NCBI GenBank assembly: GCA_021777225.1 | Contig: JAJYDQ010000034.1 | Coordinates: forward strand, 1-43,318 | Length of the DNA stretch: 43,318 bases | Direction: 5' to 3' | Source: Deltaproteobacteria bacterium | Lineage (GTDB): Bacteria > Desulfobacterota > Desulfomonilia > Desulfomonilales > Desulfomonilaceae | Shown here: one piece after another, positions 25,440 to 34,243 of the stretch | Layout of the letters: each line of letters begins with the position of its first letter | How positions within the stretch are numbered: the first letter of the stretch is position 1 | Translations under genes and position numbers: made by a program | Notes under the pieces: generated by a model | Told to the model about the DNA's origin: nothing | Seen by the model: only the letters and a program-made list of their open reading frames with translations | Database searches by the model: none

Positions 25440-26258
25440 TCATTGTCTCGATAGATCATCAGCCCTGCAAGCGGCTGCAGCGATTGTTTCCATAAATACA
25501 CCCCGCGTCCCAGCTTTTTCCATTATTTTTAAGCCGCTGATTGTAGTGCCTCCAGGGGAAGTGATCATGTCCTTCAAATCACTAAAACTTTTGCCCTGAG
25601 CCGCCATTGCCGCAGCGCCGGAAAAAGTCTGGACAGTGAGTTTTCGAGCAACATCACGGGGAAGTCCCAAGAGAACCCCGGCGTCCGACATAGCTTCCAT
25701 AACTGCGAACAGATAACCCGGTCCGCCCCCGGATAATGCCGTTACTGCGTTAAGCGCCTTCTCGTCAACACAAACAGTTGAGCCAACAGCGTTGAATAAT
25801 TCTTTTGCTGTTTCCAGATCTTCGTCGTTAGCCGCACCTCCCTTGCATAGCGCCGTGGCGCTTTGCCCAACCATAGCCGCCGCATTCGGCATGGCCCTTA
25901 TGACCCGTTTGTCATTACCCAGCCTTGTAATCAACTGAGAGGTCGATATGCCGGCAGCAATAGAAATCACTAAAGAGTCCTGTCGAAGCAAGCTGGAGAG
26001 AGAATCCAGAACACCAAAAATTATTTGTGGTTTCACTGCGACAAGGATCACTCCGATGTCATGTCCGACCACTGAGTTTAGTGAATCAGAAACAGCTACC
26101 CCGAATTCAGAATTTAACCGGGCCATCTTGTCTTTGTCGGGATCGAATATTATGACATTGTCAGGCTCCATTACAGAAGAAAGAATCAACCCCCTAACAA
26201 TAGCAGCTCCCATGTTCCCAACGCCAATTATCGCCATTTTCAACTTATCGTTTTTCAT
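25440..26258 (-). CDS. proC: pyrroline-5-carboxylate reductase
   Basis: Last step of proline synthesis: NAD(P)H reduction of pyrroline-5-carboxylate to proline. Visible motifs are the nucleotide-binding GVGNMGAAIV at residues 12-21, VAVKPQ, the RAMPNAAAMVG stretch, TALSGGGPGYLFAVMEA in the dimerisation domain and the C-terminal MITSPGGTTISGL signature. The length of 272 residues is normal. The start is uncertain by 7 residues, since an internal ATG precedes AIIGVGNMG. It is divergent from yedF, with about 240 bases between. Confidence 0.96.
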   Translation of the reverse strand: MKNDKLKMAIIGVGNMGAAIVRGLILSSVMEPDNVIIFDPDKDKMARLNSEFGVAVSDSLNSVVGHDIGVILVAVKPQIIFGVLDSLSSLLRQDSLVISIAAGISTSQLITRLGNDKRVIRAMPNAAAMVGQSATALCKGGAANDEDLETAKELFNAVGSTVCVDEKALNAVTALSGGGPGYLFAVMEAMSDAGVLLGLPRDVARKLTVQTFSGAAAMAAQGKSFSDLKDMITSPGGTTISGLKIMEKAGTRGVFMETIAAAACRADDLSRQ

Positions 26259-26494
26259 GTTTTAACTGCCCAAGGATAGATTATAACTATTGCTTTTATC
26301 AGCATTTTGAATACATAATTCACGTATGAACGAAAATGTTCCCAACACCTGCGCGCTGCCATGACGTTCTGGAGTCTCACATTTAGCCTTCCTCGAGGAC
26401 GCAATTGCAACGCTGGGAGTTCTAAGTCTATACACCTTTATTTTAACATGGAACAAATTTGAATCATAATTTTTAGAATTCAGGAGCAAAAAGA

Positions 26495-27136
26495 GTGTCA
26501 CAGGAATCTGTCTTTACCTTGGATGTAAGGGGCCTTAGATGCCCCGAACCTGTAATTCAAACCAAAAGGATCTTTGATAATGGCAAATTGGTACATTTCC
26601 TGGTGATTGTAGACAACGATGTTTCCAAGGAAAACGTTGCTCGTTTCGCGCGTAATCAGGGAGCTTTTGTGAATGTGACGCAAGACAAGGGTTCTGAATG
26701 GAAAATTGAGATCCGCATAAATGATCCAAAGACACAACAGGCTCAAATTGAGGAACCGTTAATCCCCTGCCCTATCACGGTTGAACAGGTTTTTGATCCC
26801 AAAACGGTCATATATGTTGGCAGCAATATTATGGGAAGAGGAGATGATGATCTCGGAGCCAAGCTTATGCGTGGATTCCTCAGGACCATGATAGATGTAA
26901 AACCGTACCCGTGGAGAATGTTGTTCATAAATTCAGGCGTAAAACTCACCTCAATTGATCATGAGGCGGTTGAAGCAATCAGTTTATTGGCTGAGAGAGG
27001 TGTTGAAATACTCTCGTGCGGGACCTGCCTGGACACTTTTGGTCTAACCGACCGGCTGATGGTAGGCCGGGTAACAAATATGTACGAGGTCCTGGAATCG
27101 CTGAACCTTGCGACAAAGGTGATTGCGCCGGATTAA
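26495..27136 (+). CDS. yedF: YedF-type selenium-metabolism protein (TusA-DsrE fusion)
   Basis: An N-terminal TusA/SirA-like domain with the conserved C16 in RGLRCPEPV is fused to a C-terminal DsrE-like domain. The latter carries the paired cysteines C174 and C177 in ILSCGTCLDTFGL. This fused form is known as a marker of selenium metabolism and usually accompanies SelD in genomes, although its exact reaction is not settled. The length of 213 residues fits. A GTG start has AGGAG about 9 bases upstream. It stands alone between proC and the kinase at 27201. Confidence 0.88.
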   Translation: MSQESVFTLDVRGLRCPEPVIQTKRIFDNGKLVHFLVIVDNDVSKENVARFARNQGAFVNVTQDKGSEWKIEIRINDPKTQQAQIEEPLIPCPITVEQVFDPKTVIYVGSNIMGRGDDDLGAKLMRGFLRTMIDVKPYPWRMLFINSGVKLTSIDHEAVEAISLLAERGVEILSCGTCLDTFGLTDRLMVGRVTNMYEVLESLNLATKVIAPD

Positions 27137-27200
27137 ACGGATCATTTCGTTCGCGTCTCGCTGAGCATTAGCGCTGAAATTCTTTGGAACCTGCTAAAGG

Positions 27201-29405
27201 TCATTTCTGGCGCACTGGCAATTCTATTATAAAGCAGGCTCCGCCATTATTGTTTTCCTTGACACGAATAAAACCGTTATGGTCTGCGACAATTGCGCTG
27301 ACGATGGTTAAACCTAGGCCAGTTCCACCCTGTTTTCTGGTAAAGTACGGATCAAAAATACGTTCTCGGTCTTGAGGGCTGATCCCCGGACCATTGTCAC
27401 AAACGCTGATAAAGGCGATCCTCAACACTGGATCATACTTTGAGTAAATCTCCACCTTGCCTTCTGCGCCCGCAGCGGCTATGGCGTTATCAATAAGGTT
27501 CATAACCCCTCGTGTTAATTGTTCTTTATCAATATTAAATATCGGGACCGATTCGTCGGTGATGAATTTGATTTCCATTCTCTCATTCGCTGCCCGATAC
27601 AGTGCGACCAGTTCTCTCAGTATATCGTTTAATTTGTTTGGGGTCGGGTTCGCTGCAGGCATTCTTGCAAATCTCGAAAATTCATTGACCATATTTTTCA
27701 ACTGTTCAACCTGATCAATTATTGACTTGGTGCATTGATCAAGTACTCGCCCATCATCTCCCAGCGATGGAAGATATTTTCTTCTTAAACGCTGCGCATT
27801 AAGCTGTATTGGTGTAAGGGGGTTCTTTATTTCATGAGCAATTCGTCGTGCAACCTCTCTCCATGCGGCCATACGCTGAACCTTGACGAGAAAAGTCAGG
27901 TCTTCAAATACTAAGGCCACCCCTAACTCGTCGCCTGCTTCATCTTTTAGAATGTTGGCAAAACATAATAGAGTCATGGACTTGTCTGAAAATGATATCT
28001 TGAGCTGCTTCTCTATGGCCCCTGAATCCGATCCCCGCAGTTCATTTAAGGTTTCATGAAGTCGCAAGGCGACATTCTCGTCGAGCTGTTCAAAAAGAGG
28101 CCAGCCAATTTTCAATTCTGATTTTAGCCCGAGAAGTCTTAGACATGGCGCGTTGAAAGCTGTTACTTTTTGATCGGCGTCGATCGCTATCACGCCTGCC
28201 GCAATGTTAGTTAATACGGTTTGGATATATTTACGGCGATTCTCGAGGTCGGCATTGACCTTTAAAAGCTCATCCCGGCCATGTCTGAGATCCGAGGCCA
28301 TCTTATTGAACGAACGAACCAGTGCGCTTAGTTCATCATCGCCTACAGGTTCCACAAAGACGTCCAGATTGCCGGTAGCAATTTGTTGAGTCCCTCGCGC
28401 AAGGCTCTGAATAGGATCTGTGATTTCTCTGGCCATACTCATGCCGAACCAGAATCCGACAAAAATGACGAGAAGCGCTACTATCAAAAGGATGAGAGTG
28501 TATGTGGTCTTGACCGGACCCTTAACGCGTTTGGCCTCCTGATAGTCGTCAAATGCTTTGGTTATACCGAAAAGCTTACTCGACAGCGCCTTGGGAATAA
28601 GATAACCAGCTACGACTACCCCTTTTGTCTTCCTGTTTTTTCCGTTGATTATGGGGGCTATGCCCCTCACTAGGTCCTCGCCTGAATCCAGTTTGATTAC
28701 GCTAGAAGCTACGGATCCCTGATACCCTATTTTCAGGAAGCTTTCCATAACGGCGGGGATGGTTACATCGCCAAGGTTTGGGGACACTATTTCTATTGGT
28801 TTGCTGTGACCTGCATAATAAACGGAAGCTATGCTCAAACCTAAAGGAGGAGCTTCGGACGATAAAAGGTCTCGCGTCTCCTCAACCTTACCGACCCCCG
28901 CAACAGGCATCTGCGCCAATTCTTCAGCCAACCTGCTTGCGCCTTTCATAGCGTTTTCCGCGGCTTTCTGGTGATAGGCCTGTCCAATTACAACCGCTGA
29001 GGTAAGCGCCTCTTCTATTTGGGCCCCGAACCAACTATCTATTGTTGTGTGCAGCACACTCGCGCTTGCGATAAATAGCACCACGGTTGGCACAAGCGTT
29101 AGCGCCACGAAAGCCAATATCAGCCTGGTCTTTATCCTCGCCCCCAGGACTTTACCCCTCCGCTCGAAAACCAGTTTAAACAGGTTTCGAATAAGGAAGA
29201 ATATGATCAGAATCATCAACAAAATGACGATTCCCAGGAGGGTAAACAGGAGAAGATGACCGCTAAAAGGCCCCTCCCCTCCGGACCTGGAAAGCTCGGA
29301 TCCAGCGAAAAAAAGCCCGACAATTACTAATGCCGAAATCAAAGATACAATGAGTTCCCGGCGTCGTTTTTTTCTCTCAAGTTCTATTTTGATTCTTTCG
29401 ATCAA
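27201..29405 (-). CDS. NtrY-like membrane sensor histidine kinase
   Basis: A 734-residue inner-membrane kinase. Three to four membrane spans occur in the N-terminal 330 residues, with an extracytoplasmic part between about 120 and 300. HAMP follows (EITDPIQSLARGTQQIATG, about 328-346), then a PAS domain (about 395-500), and an H-box with H524 in RRIAHEIKNPLTP. The ATPase domain has NLIDNAIAAA, DNGPGI and GTGLGLTIV. This order matches NtrY-type nitrogen-regulation sensors. No NtrX-like partner is adjacent: the next gene downstream is yedF in the opposite direction, and the upstream neighbour is the zincin gene whose stop overlaps this start by 4 bases. Confidence 0.92.
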   Translation of the reverse strand: MIERIKIELERKKRRRELIVSLISALVIVGLFFAGSELSRSGGEGPFSGHLLLFTLLGIVILLMILIIFFLIRNLFKLVFERRGKVLGARIKTRLILAFVALTLVPTVVLFIASASVLHTTIDSWFGAQIEEALTSAVVIGQAYHQKAAENAMKGASRLAEELAQMPVAGVGKVEETRDLLSSEAPPLGLSIASVYYAGHSKPIEIVSPNLGDVTIPAVMESFLKIGYQGSVASSVIKLDSGEDLVRGIAPIINGKNRKTKGVVVAGYLIPKALSSKLFGITKAFDDYQEAKRVKGPVKTTYTLILLIVALLVIFVGFWFGMSMAREITDPIQSLARGTQQIATGNLDVFVEPVGDDELSALVRSFNKMASDLRHGRDELLKVNADLENRRKYIQTVLTNIAAGVIAIDADQKVTAFNAPCLRLLGLKSELKIGWPLFEQLDENVALRLHETLNELRGSDSGAIEKQLKISFSDKSMTLLCFANILKDEAGDELGVALVFEDLTFLVKVQRMAAWREVARRIAHEIKNPLTPIQLNAQRLRRKYLPSLGDDGRVLDQCTKSIIDQVEQLKNMVNEFSRFARMPAANPTPNKLNDILRELVALYRAANERMEIKFITDESVPIFNIDKEQLTRGVMNLIDNAIAAAGAEGKVEIYSKYDPVLRIAFISVCDNGPGISPQDRERIFDPYFTRKQGGTGLGLTIVSAIVADHNGFIRVKENNNGGACFIIELPVRQK

Positions 29406-29776
29406 AGGGTTGACCCCTTCATGTCGAGCAGTTCGTCATCGCTAAAACCGAAATGATGACCAATTTCATGCACTATCACGTCTCGAATAGCTTCCACAAT
29501 GTCCATCTTGCCATCATGAGATCGCAGTATGGGAAGGCGAAAGAGGTAAATACGATCAGGGAAAAGAGTTGTCTGGAAAAAACTCCGTTTGGTCAAGGGA
29601 TGCCCAACATATAGTCCCAGTAAATGCCATTTTGAGTCTATGTTCAAGGACTTCAAAATGTCTGAATTGGCAAAATCCTCCACTATGATTTCAACATTTT
29701 GGAGGCGTTCAAGGAAATTCGCTGGTATTTGTTCCAGGGCTTCGAGCGCTTTTTCTTGGAATAAGGCTTCATTCAT
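29402..29776 (-). CDS. zincin-type metallopeptidase family protein (PF06262)
   Basis: A 124-residue protein of the minimal zincin family (DUF1025). The zinc-binding helix is VIVHEIGHHFGFSDDEL, with H103, E104 and H107. The family members are small proteins with a HExxH motif; peptidase activity is assumed from the motif and rarely demonstrated. Its 3' end overlaps the NtrY-like kinase by 4 bases, so the two are translationally coupled. No strong ribosome site precedes the ATG. Confidence 0.85.
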   Translation of the reverse strand: MNEALFQEKALEALEQIPANFLERLQNVEIIVEDFANSDILKSLNIDSKWHLLGLYVGHPLTKRSFFQTTLFPDRIYLFRLPILRSHDGKMDIVEAIRDVIVHEIGHHFGFSDDELLDMKGSTL

Positions 29777-29844
29777 GGGAGATTAGATTTGACACGATTG
29801 AGTAATCGAGATTAGACGATGCTCTAACAGAAAAGGACATAAAT

Positions 29845-30471
29845 GTGAAGTTGTTGGATGAGAGTGATAGCAAAATGTTCGCGGTGATTGGTCTTGGCAA
29901 TCCTGGACCAAAATATTCCAGACATCGGCACAATGTCGGTTTTATGACGCTGGACGCCTTGGCCGACGATCTCGGAGCCGCATGGTCTCCCATTAGGAAT
30001 GAAGCCATCACTTGCGCCACCGAATATGCGAACCGCAAATTGATTCTGATAAAGCCCCAAACGTTCATGAATTTGAGTGGCAAAGCTGTCAATAAAATTA
30101 TTTCAAATCGTAACATCAATTATGGGTCGCTAATAGTCATTCATGACGAACTGGATATAAATTTTGGCAGAGTGAGAATTAAAGTGGGCGGTGGAGATGG
30201 TGGTCACAGGGGAGTTCGCTCAATATCCGACTCTATAAGATTCAGGGATTTCATACGAATCAGATTAGGTATAGGCAGACCTCCAGAGGGAATGACTGCG
30301 GAAGCCTTTGTCTTGAGTTCCTTTCAATTATATGAGGGGCCAATTGTAAAACGTCTTATAGATTTAGGTATCCAGGCGACAAAACTCATCGTTACTGACG
30401 GTATAGAGCGTGCCCGCAACACGATTAACACTATAAAGGACGATGAAACAGGGCCAAGCACAGTTCAATGA
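29845..30471 (+). CDS. pth: peptidyl-tRNA hydrolase
   Basis: Releases tRNA from prematurely ended peptidyl-tRNA. Visible motifs are GLGNPGPKYSRHRHNVGF (catalytic H29), KPQTFMNLSGKAV, HDELDINFGRVRIK and GGGDGGHRGVRSI. The length of 208 residues is slightly longer than usual. A GTG start at 29845 with AAGGA upstream is chosen; an ATG at 29875 matches the usual N-terminus MFAVIGLGNPG but has a weaker site. It lies divergent from the zincin gene with 68 bases between the two starts, and is followed by a methyltransferase. Its usual partners rplY and prs are not in the window. Confidence 0.95.
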   Translation: MKLLDESDSKMFAVIGLGNPGPKYSRHRHNVGFMTLDALADDLGAAWSPIRNEAITCATEYANRKLILIKPQTFMNLSGKAVNKIISNRNINYGSLIVIHDELDINFGRVRIKVGGGDGGHRGVRSISDSIRFRDFIRIRLGIGRPPEGMTAEAFVLSSFQLYEGPIVKRLIDLGIQATKLIVTDGIERARNTINTIKDDETGPSTVQ

Positions 30472-30554
30472 GGTTTTCTCTTGCCTAAAGATATTATTTG
30501 TATTAAAAAGGAAATTTGAACCTTATGGAACGTTTGTAGGGGGTAACCACACAA

Positions 30555-31247
30555 ATGAATGAAACTATGGTGAGCGAAGATAACGCTCCGCTTCAAAAAC
30601 TATTGAGACCAATAATTAGAGCACTTAGAACAGCATACATTCAGGGCACTAGTGTATGTAAGCTTATGCCTTCGGAAAGGGCCATTCAGCTCTATTACAA
30701 GTACCGCCGTAAGAGTTATGATTTGCAGTGGTCCATGGACCCAGGATATAAAAAGGGGTTGCGTAAGCTGGTCGAACTCGTGATCGAGAAAGGTGACCAC
30801 GTGCTGGATGTTGGATGCGGGACCGGTTCAGCTACGGTAGTAGCCGCGCCTCAAGCTCGGGAAGTAATAGGAATCGACTTGTCTCCACACATGATTGAAC
30901 TGGCAGAAGAAAAGACCAAAAAGAAAAATATTTGCAATACATGTCTGTTCGCTACCTCCGTTGAGGACTATCATCCGGACACGCAATTCGATAAAGTGAT
31001 AAGTTCGTTTATGATTCCTCATGTAAAACCCCATCTGCGCCCAATGATTTATTCGTGCATGTACAGCTTTTTAAAACCGGGAGGCTTGGTAGGTCTGTTC
31101 GGTTCTCGTGGTGAGGTTTGCGACGTATATGAGACGAGAGAGGAAATCATCGAGAATCTTACTGGGTCCGGATTCACCGATATCAAGCTTTATGACGTTT
31201 ATGATATTTATCGCATTGCGGTCGCCAAGAGACCAGAAAAGGCATAA
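30555..31247 (+). CDS. class I SAM-dependent methyltransferase
   Basis: Methyltransferase of the Rossmann-fold class with motif I VLDVGCGTGSAT at residues 83-94, the later acidic strand EVIGIDLSPHMIELAEEK and a post-I loop PHVKPHLRP. The length of 230 residues is typical of general small-molecule methyltransferases. GGGGG occurs 11 bases before the ATG, which is a little far; the next in-frame ATG is four codons later. It lies 83 bases after pth and is followed by a strong terminator. The methyl acceptor cannot be deduced. Confidence 0.85.
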   Translation: MNETMVSEDNAPLQKLLRPIIRALRTAYIQGTSVCKLMPSERAIQLYYKYRRKSYDLQWSMDPGYKKGLRKLVELVIEKGDHVLDVGCGTGSATVVAAPQAREVIGIDLSPHMIELAEEKTKKKNICNTCLFATSVEDYHPDTQFDKVISSFMIPHVKPHLRPMIYSCMYSFLKPGGLVGLFGSRGEVCDVYETREEIIENLTGSGFTDIKLYDVYDIYRIAVAKRPEKA

Positions 31248-31279
31248 TAATAATATTATCTTTGTAATTCAGAACAGAA

Positions 31280-31314
31280 CCCCCTACCCTTATGTATGGC
31301 AGGGGGTTTTTTTT
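31280..31314 (+). terminator. rho-independent terminator after the methyltransferase
   Basis: CCCCCT pairs with AGGGGG across a 15-base loop (31280-31306) and is followed at once by eight T. It is 32 bases after the methyltransferase stop. Confidence 0.9.
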
Positions 31315-31417
31315 GATTAGCTCACGTTTTCATTAGCGTTTTTCTATTATCTCACTGTCCGACGGAAAACCCAAAAAGTAGACAAAGTTTTTTGGGAATA
31401 AATAGCCGGGACAGATT

Positions 31418-31927
31418 TCAGCGCTTTGTGTAGTCTCGAAGGGCTTTTACCACAAAGTCAGAGAAAGACTCATCTCCTCTTTTCAGATCAATCTCTTCAA
31501 TAAGACTTACAGGAAGAGTGACTGCCTTTATCCTGGTGATCTTCTCGAGACCTTCCATTTCTGTTACTGGTGGCGCTTCCTTTCCTTTATCCCTGACTGT
31601 CTCTGTCAACTCCAGGACTCGCTCTGACGCATCCACAAAGCTCTGGAGAAGCAACCGAAATTCATCATCAGTCAGGGAGAGATGACTAAACCCAACTCTG
31701 TAATGGTTCCCGGATTCGACTCTTTTCGCGTAGTCAATCCGCGCATGACAGGTTATCCTGCCAGGTCGATCCTGCAAAACAACTCTAAGTTTGACGTAAC
31801 GTCCCTCTTCTACGCTCACGGGTGAAAACACTTCGATCCCATATTGATCCGCTAGTGGGGAGTTTATGATCGGCGGAGTTGCGGCATAACGGCAATAGGC
31901 CTGGCCATTTACATTTTTGTATTCCAT
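31418..31927 (-). CDS. PilZ-like domain protein with ribbon-helix-helix-like tail
   Basis: A 169-residue protein. Residues 30-110 resemble the beta-barrel half of PilZ domains (VKLRVVLQ, ITCHARIDYAKRV, HYRVGFSHLSLTDDEFRLL), but the c-di-GMP-binding RxxxR and DxSxxG motifs are missing or unrecognisable, so ligand binding is doubtful. The last 35 residues (AVTLPVSLIEEIDLKRGDES, then FVVKAL) resemble a ribbon-helix-helix DNA-binding unit. AAGGAGAGGG precedes the ATG. It starts 22 bases after the hydrolase at 31950 on the same strand. Both domain readings are by eye. Confidence 0.55.
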   Translation of the reverse strand: MEYKNVNGQAYCRYAATPPIINSPLADQYGIEVFSPVSVEEGRYVKLRVVLQDRPGRITCHARIDYAKRVESGNHYRVGFSHLSLTDDEFRLLLQSFVDASERVLELTETVRDKGKEAPPVTEMEGLEKITRIKAVTLPVSLIEEIDLKRGDESFSDFVVKALRDYTKR

Positions 31928-31949
31928 TTTCCCTCTCCTTGATCAGAAT

Positions 31950-33014
31950 TTATTTCACCGTTCCTTGCAAAAATACGAATGGCTGCGCTGGTGCGAACTT
32001 GCTTGCCGCGCTCCCGGAATAAGTTTTGCCACCAACCAATGTGAGCTTCTTGACTGGAGCGCCTTCCTTTAGGTCCAACTCCCCCAACGGTACCCAAAAC
32101 ACTGTAGGGCTGGTCGCAGAATCAAAATAGTAGACCTTGTTTTTGTGGTCCGAGAACGCGCGCCAGTACGTCGAGGCAATGTTTGGCTGACCCGGTGTGG
32201 TAATACCCAGCGGCACTGAAACACTACGAATCACTCCAAAGACACCAGCCACCGCCTGAAGCATGTCGGTGGTCTTAGGGATAGCGTTAATGTAAAACGA
32301 CGCTCGAGCGAAGCGGTCCGATGCACGGCTGGTACCCGGCAAAAAGGTCTCACCGCCGATCTCCCGCCAATACTCGTTTAGGGCCAATTGCTTGTCAAAC
32401 ACCGGGGAGTTGGTCATCACCTGATAGTTTCTAGCGTGATGAATGAACAGCTTACCGCCGATGTATTCGAAGATGGCCGAGTCACCCGTTGGATCGGAAA
32501 TCGCTAGATGCCCCTTCGCAGGGCTACCATTGGGAAGCGTCGGCGCAATTACCACAAACGGGTCCTCGCGCAAGGCTTTTACTGTCTCAGCGACGTTAGC
32601 ATAGTTGTCGAGAACATACTGCGCCCATGCGGCAATCGAGATTGTCGGTCGCATGCCATCCGGCTTGTCGTATTCAGATTCGTCGAGATAAAGAACGTTT
32701 GCGACAAGCCCCTTTTCGTTCATGCCATCGACGGTGCTGGCATTATAGAAAGAACAAACCACACTGCCATACTTTGACACCCACTTGATCGAGGTCGCGC
32801 CGGCCGCTCCATCGCGTTTCATGCCAGCCGGAAACGCCCAGAGGTCCGTTCCAGTGTTTTCCTCCCAATCCATTGAGCGGCCAGTTATGATCGTGCCTTC
32901 CGGGCCAAGGTACACAGCGCGGGTACATGCGTCCACCTGCGGCGCAATGGAAAGAGCCTCGACCAGGGCCGTCATTACAACGAAAAGTGGCCATGTGATA
33001 ATTTTTCGCTTCAT
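31950..33014 (-). CDS. exported choloylglycine hydrolase family (Ntn) amidase
   Basis: Linear amide C-N hydrolase of the choloylglycine hydrolase/penicillin V acylase family. The N-terminal nucleophile is C30, directly after a signal peptide ending VDA, followed by TRAVYLGPEG and GRSMDWEE. In the family, N-terminal processing exposes this cysteine. Also visible are the conserved NASTVDGMNEKGL, YDKPDGMRPTISI and NSPVFDKQL. The start at 33014 gives the signal peptide and has AGAGG upstream; a frame back to 33149 is not supported. The mature enzyme would act in the periplasm on N-acyl compounds such as bile salts, penicillin V or acyl-homoserine lactones; which one is unknown. GC content looks higher than in the neighbours. 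Confidence 0.9.
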   Translation of the reverse strand: MKRKIITWPLFVVMTALVEALSIAPQVDACTRAVYLGPEGTIITGRSMDWEENTGTDLWAFPAGMKRDGAAGATSIKWVSKYGSVVCSFYNASTVDGMNEKGLVANVLYLDESEYDKPDGMRPTISIAAWAQYVLDNYANVAETVKALREDPFVVIAPTLPNGSPAKGHLAISDPTGDSAIFEYIGGKLFIHHARNYQVMTNSPVFDKQLALNEYWREIGGETFLPGTSRASDRFARASFYINAIPKTTDMLQAVAGVFGVIRSVSVPLGITTPGQPNIASTYWRAFSDHKNKVYYFDSATSPTVFWVPLGELDLKEGAPVKKLTLVGGKTYSGSAASKFAPAQPFVFLQGTVK

Positions 33015-33331
33015 CCTGCTTTTCCTCTCTCGGTTGTTTAGGTTGACCCGCTTTTCAGACAGCAAAGTCGTATTCGCTGCAATAAATACTTGATGGAAAA
33101 ATGAACGGAGAATATCATCACGACTTAAAGGTAACCCTTTTGAAGCCACAAGCGCCTTACTTGATAGCGACTATTTTGTCATCTTAACCCTAGAGGTCAA
33201 CAATATAATAAAAATCATTGTTTCAGTCAGTAAAAAATTCTGTAACATCAGCCCCATAACGATTTGGTTCCGGAAAAATACTGTTAGACATCATTATCAC
33301 TGACTCTCAGACTCAAAAAAGGAGAAAACAA
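33015..33331. other. divergent intergenic region between the Ntn amidase and the alpha/beta hydrolase
   Basis: This 317-base stretch contains no gene. It should carry both promoters; it is AT-rich around 33180-33240. AAAAAAGGAG lies directly before the start at 33332. Confidence 0.5.
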
Positions 33332-34207
33332 ATGACTGAAACAATCATGATGATTCACGGCATGTGGGGAGGCCCATGGCATTGGGAAAACTACAAATCG
33401 ATCTTTGAAGCCGATGGATACAAATGCATTACACCTACACTCAGGTATCACGACATCAGTCCTCACACAGAACCTGACCCCAGGCTTGGAGTGACCAGCC
33501 TTCTGGATTACGCTGAAGACCTTGAAACTGAAATCCGTGATCTTAAAAGTCACGGGCTAGCAGCGCCACCCGTTATCATTGGTCATTCTATGGGAGGCTT
33601 GCTCGCCCAGATTCTGGCAAATCGAGGGCTCCCGAAGGCCGCAGTACTATTGACTCCCGCTCCTTGCGCTCCCAATACGACAATTATGGAATGGTCGGTC
33701 ACTAAATCTTTCTGGAGCGCAATGATGAACTGGGGATCTGTCGATTCGTCGGGCAAGATTCGGTGGGGCGCCAGGAAAACGTTTCCATTGAGAAGCCGGT
33801 TCGGGAGCAAACCTTACATGCCTACATTTGATGAAGCCGTCTATTCGATGATGGATCTACTCTCTCCAGATGAACAGAGGCAGGCTTACGACAAATTTGT
33901 TTATGAATCCGGTAGGGCCGCATGGGAAATTGGATTCTGGTTCCTTGATTTGTTTCGGCGTAAGGCTGCATGGATCGATCCGTCAAAAGTCAATTGCCCA
34001 GTATTGGTGGTGGCTGGATCACTGGACCGGATCACACCGGCGTCCAGTGTTAGAAAAGTCGCCGCTAAGTTTAAAGCTGTCCCAAACCCGGAAGCGCCTC
34101 GCCATTACAAGGAATTTCCCAACCACACACATTGGGTCCTGGCGGAACCTGGTTGGCGGGAAATCGCTGAATATGTATCTAAATGGCTTAAAGTAGTTCT
34201 CAAATGA
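33332..34207 (+). CDS. alpha/beta hydrolase
   Basis: Soluble serine hydrolase of 291 residues. The oxyanion region is MIHGMWGGPWHW at residues 7-18. The nucleophile S86 is in GHSMGG, the acid is D232 in GSLDRITP, and the histidine is H265 or H267 in NHTHWVL. A cap region lies between about 115 and 215. AAAGGAG precedes the ATG. It is followed after 36 bases by an Asp/Glu racemase-like gene and is divergent from the Ntn amidase. Esterase, lactonase or C-C hydrolase activity are all possible; the substrate is not inferable. Confidence 0.88.
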   Translation: MTETIMMIHGMWGGPWHWENYKSIFEADGYKCITPTLRYHDISPHTEPDPRLGVTSLLDYAEDLETEIRDLKSHGLAAPPVIIGHSMGGLLAQILANRGLPKAAVLLTPAPCAPNTTIMEWSVTKSFWSAMMNWGSVDSSGKIRWGARKTFPLRSRFGSKPYMPTFDEAVYSMMDLLSPDEQRQAYDKFVYESGRAAWEIGFWFLDLFRRKAAWIDPSKVNCPVLVVAGSLDRITPASSVRKVAAKFKAVPNPEAPRHYKEFPNHTHWVLAEPGWREIAEYVSKWLKVVLK

Positions 34208-34243
34208 CATCACGCCAAAAACAGCGCGTTGGAGGATAAAATC

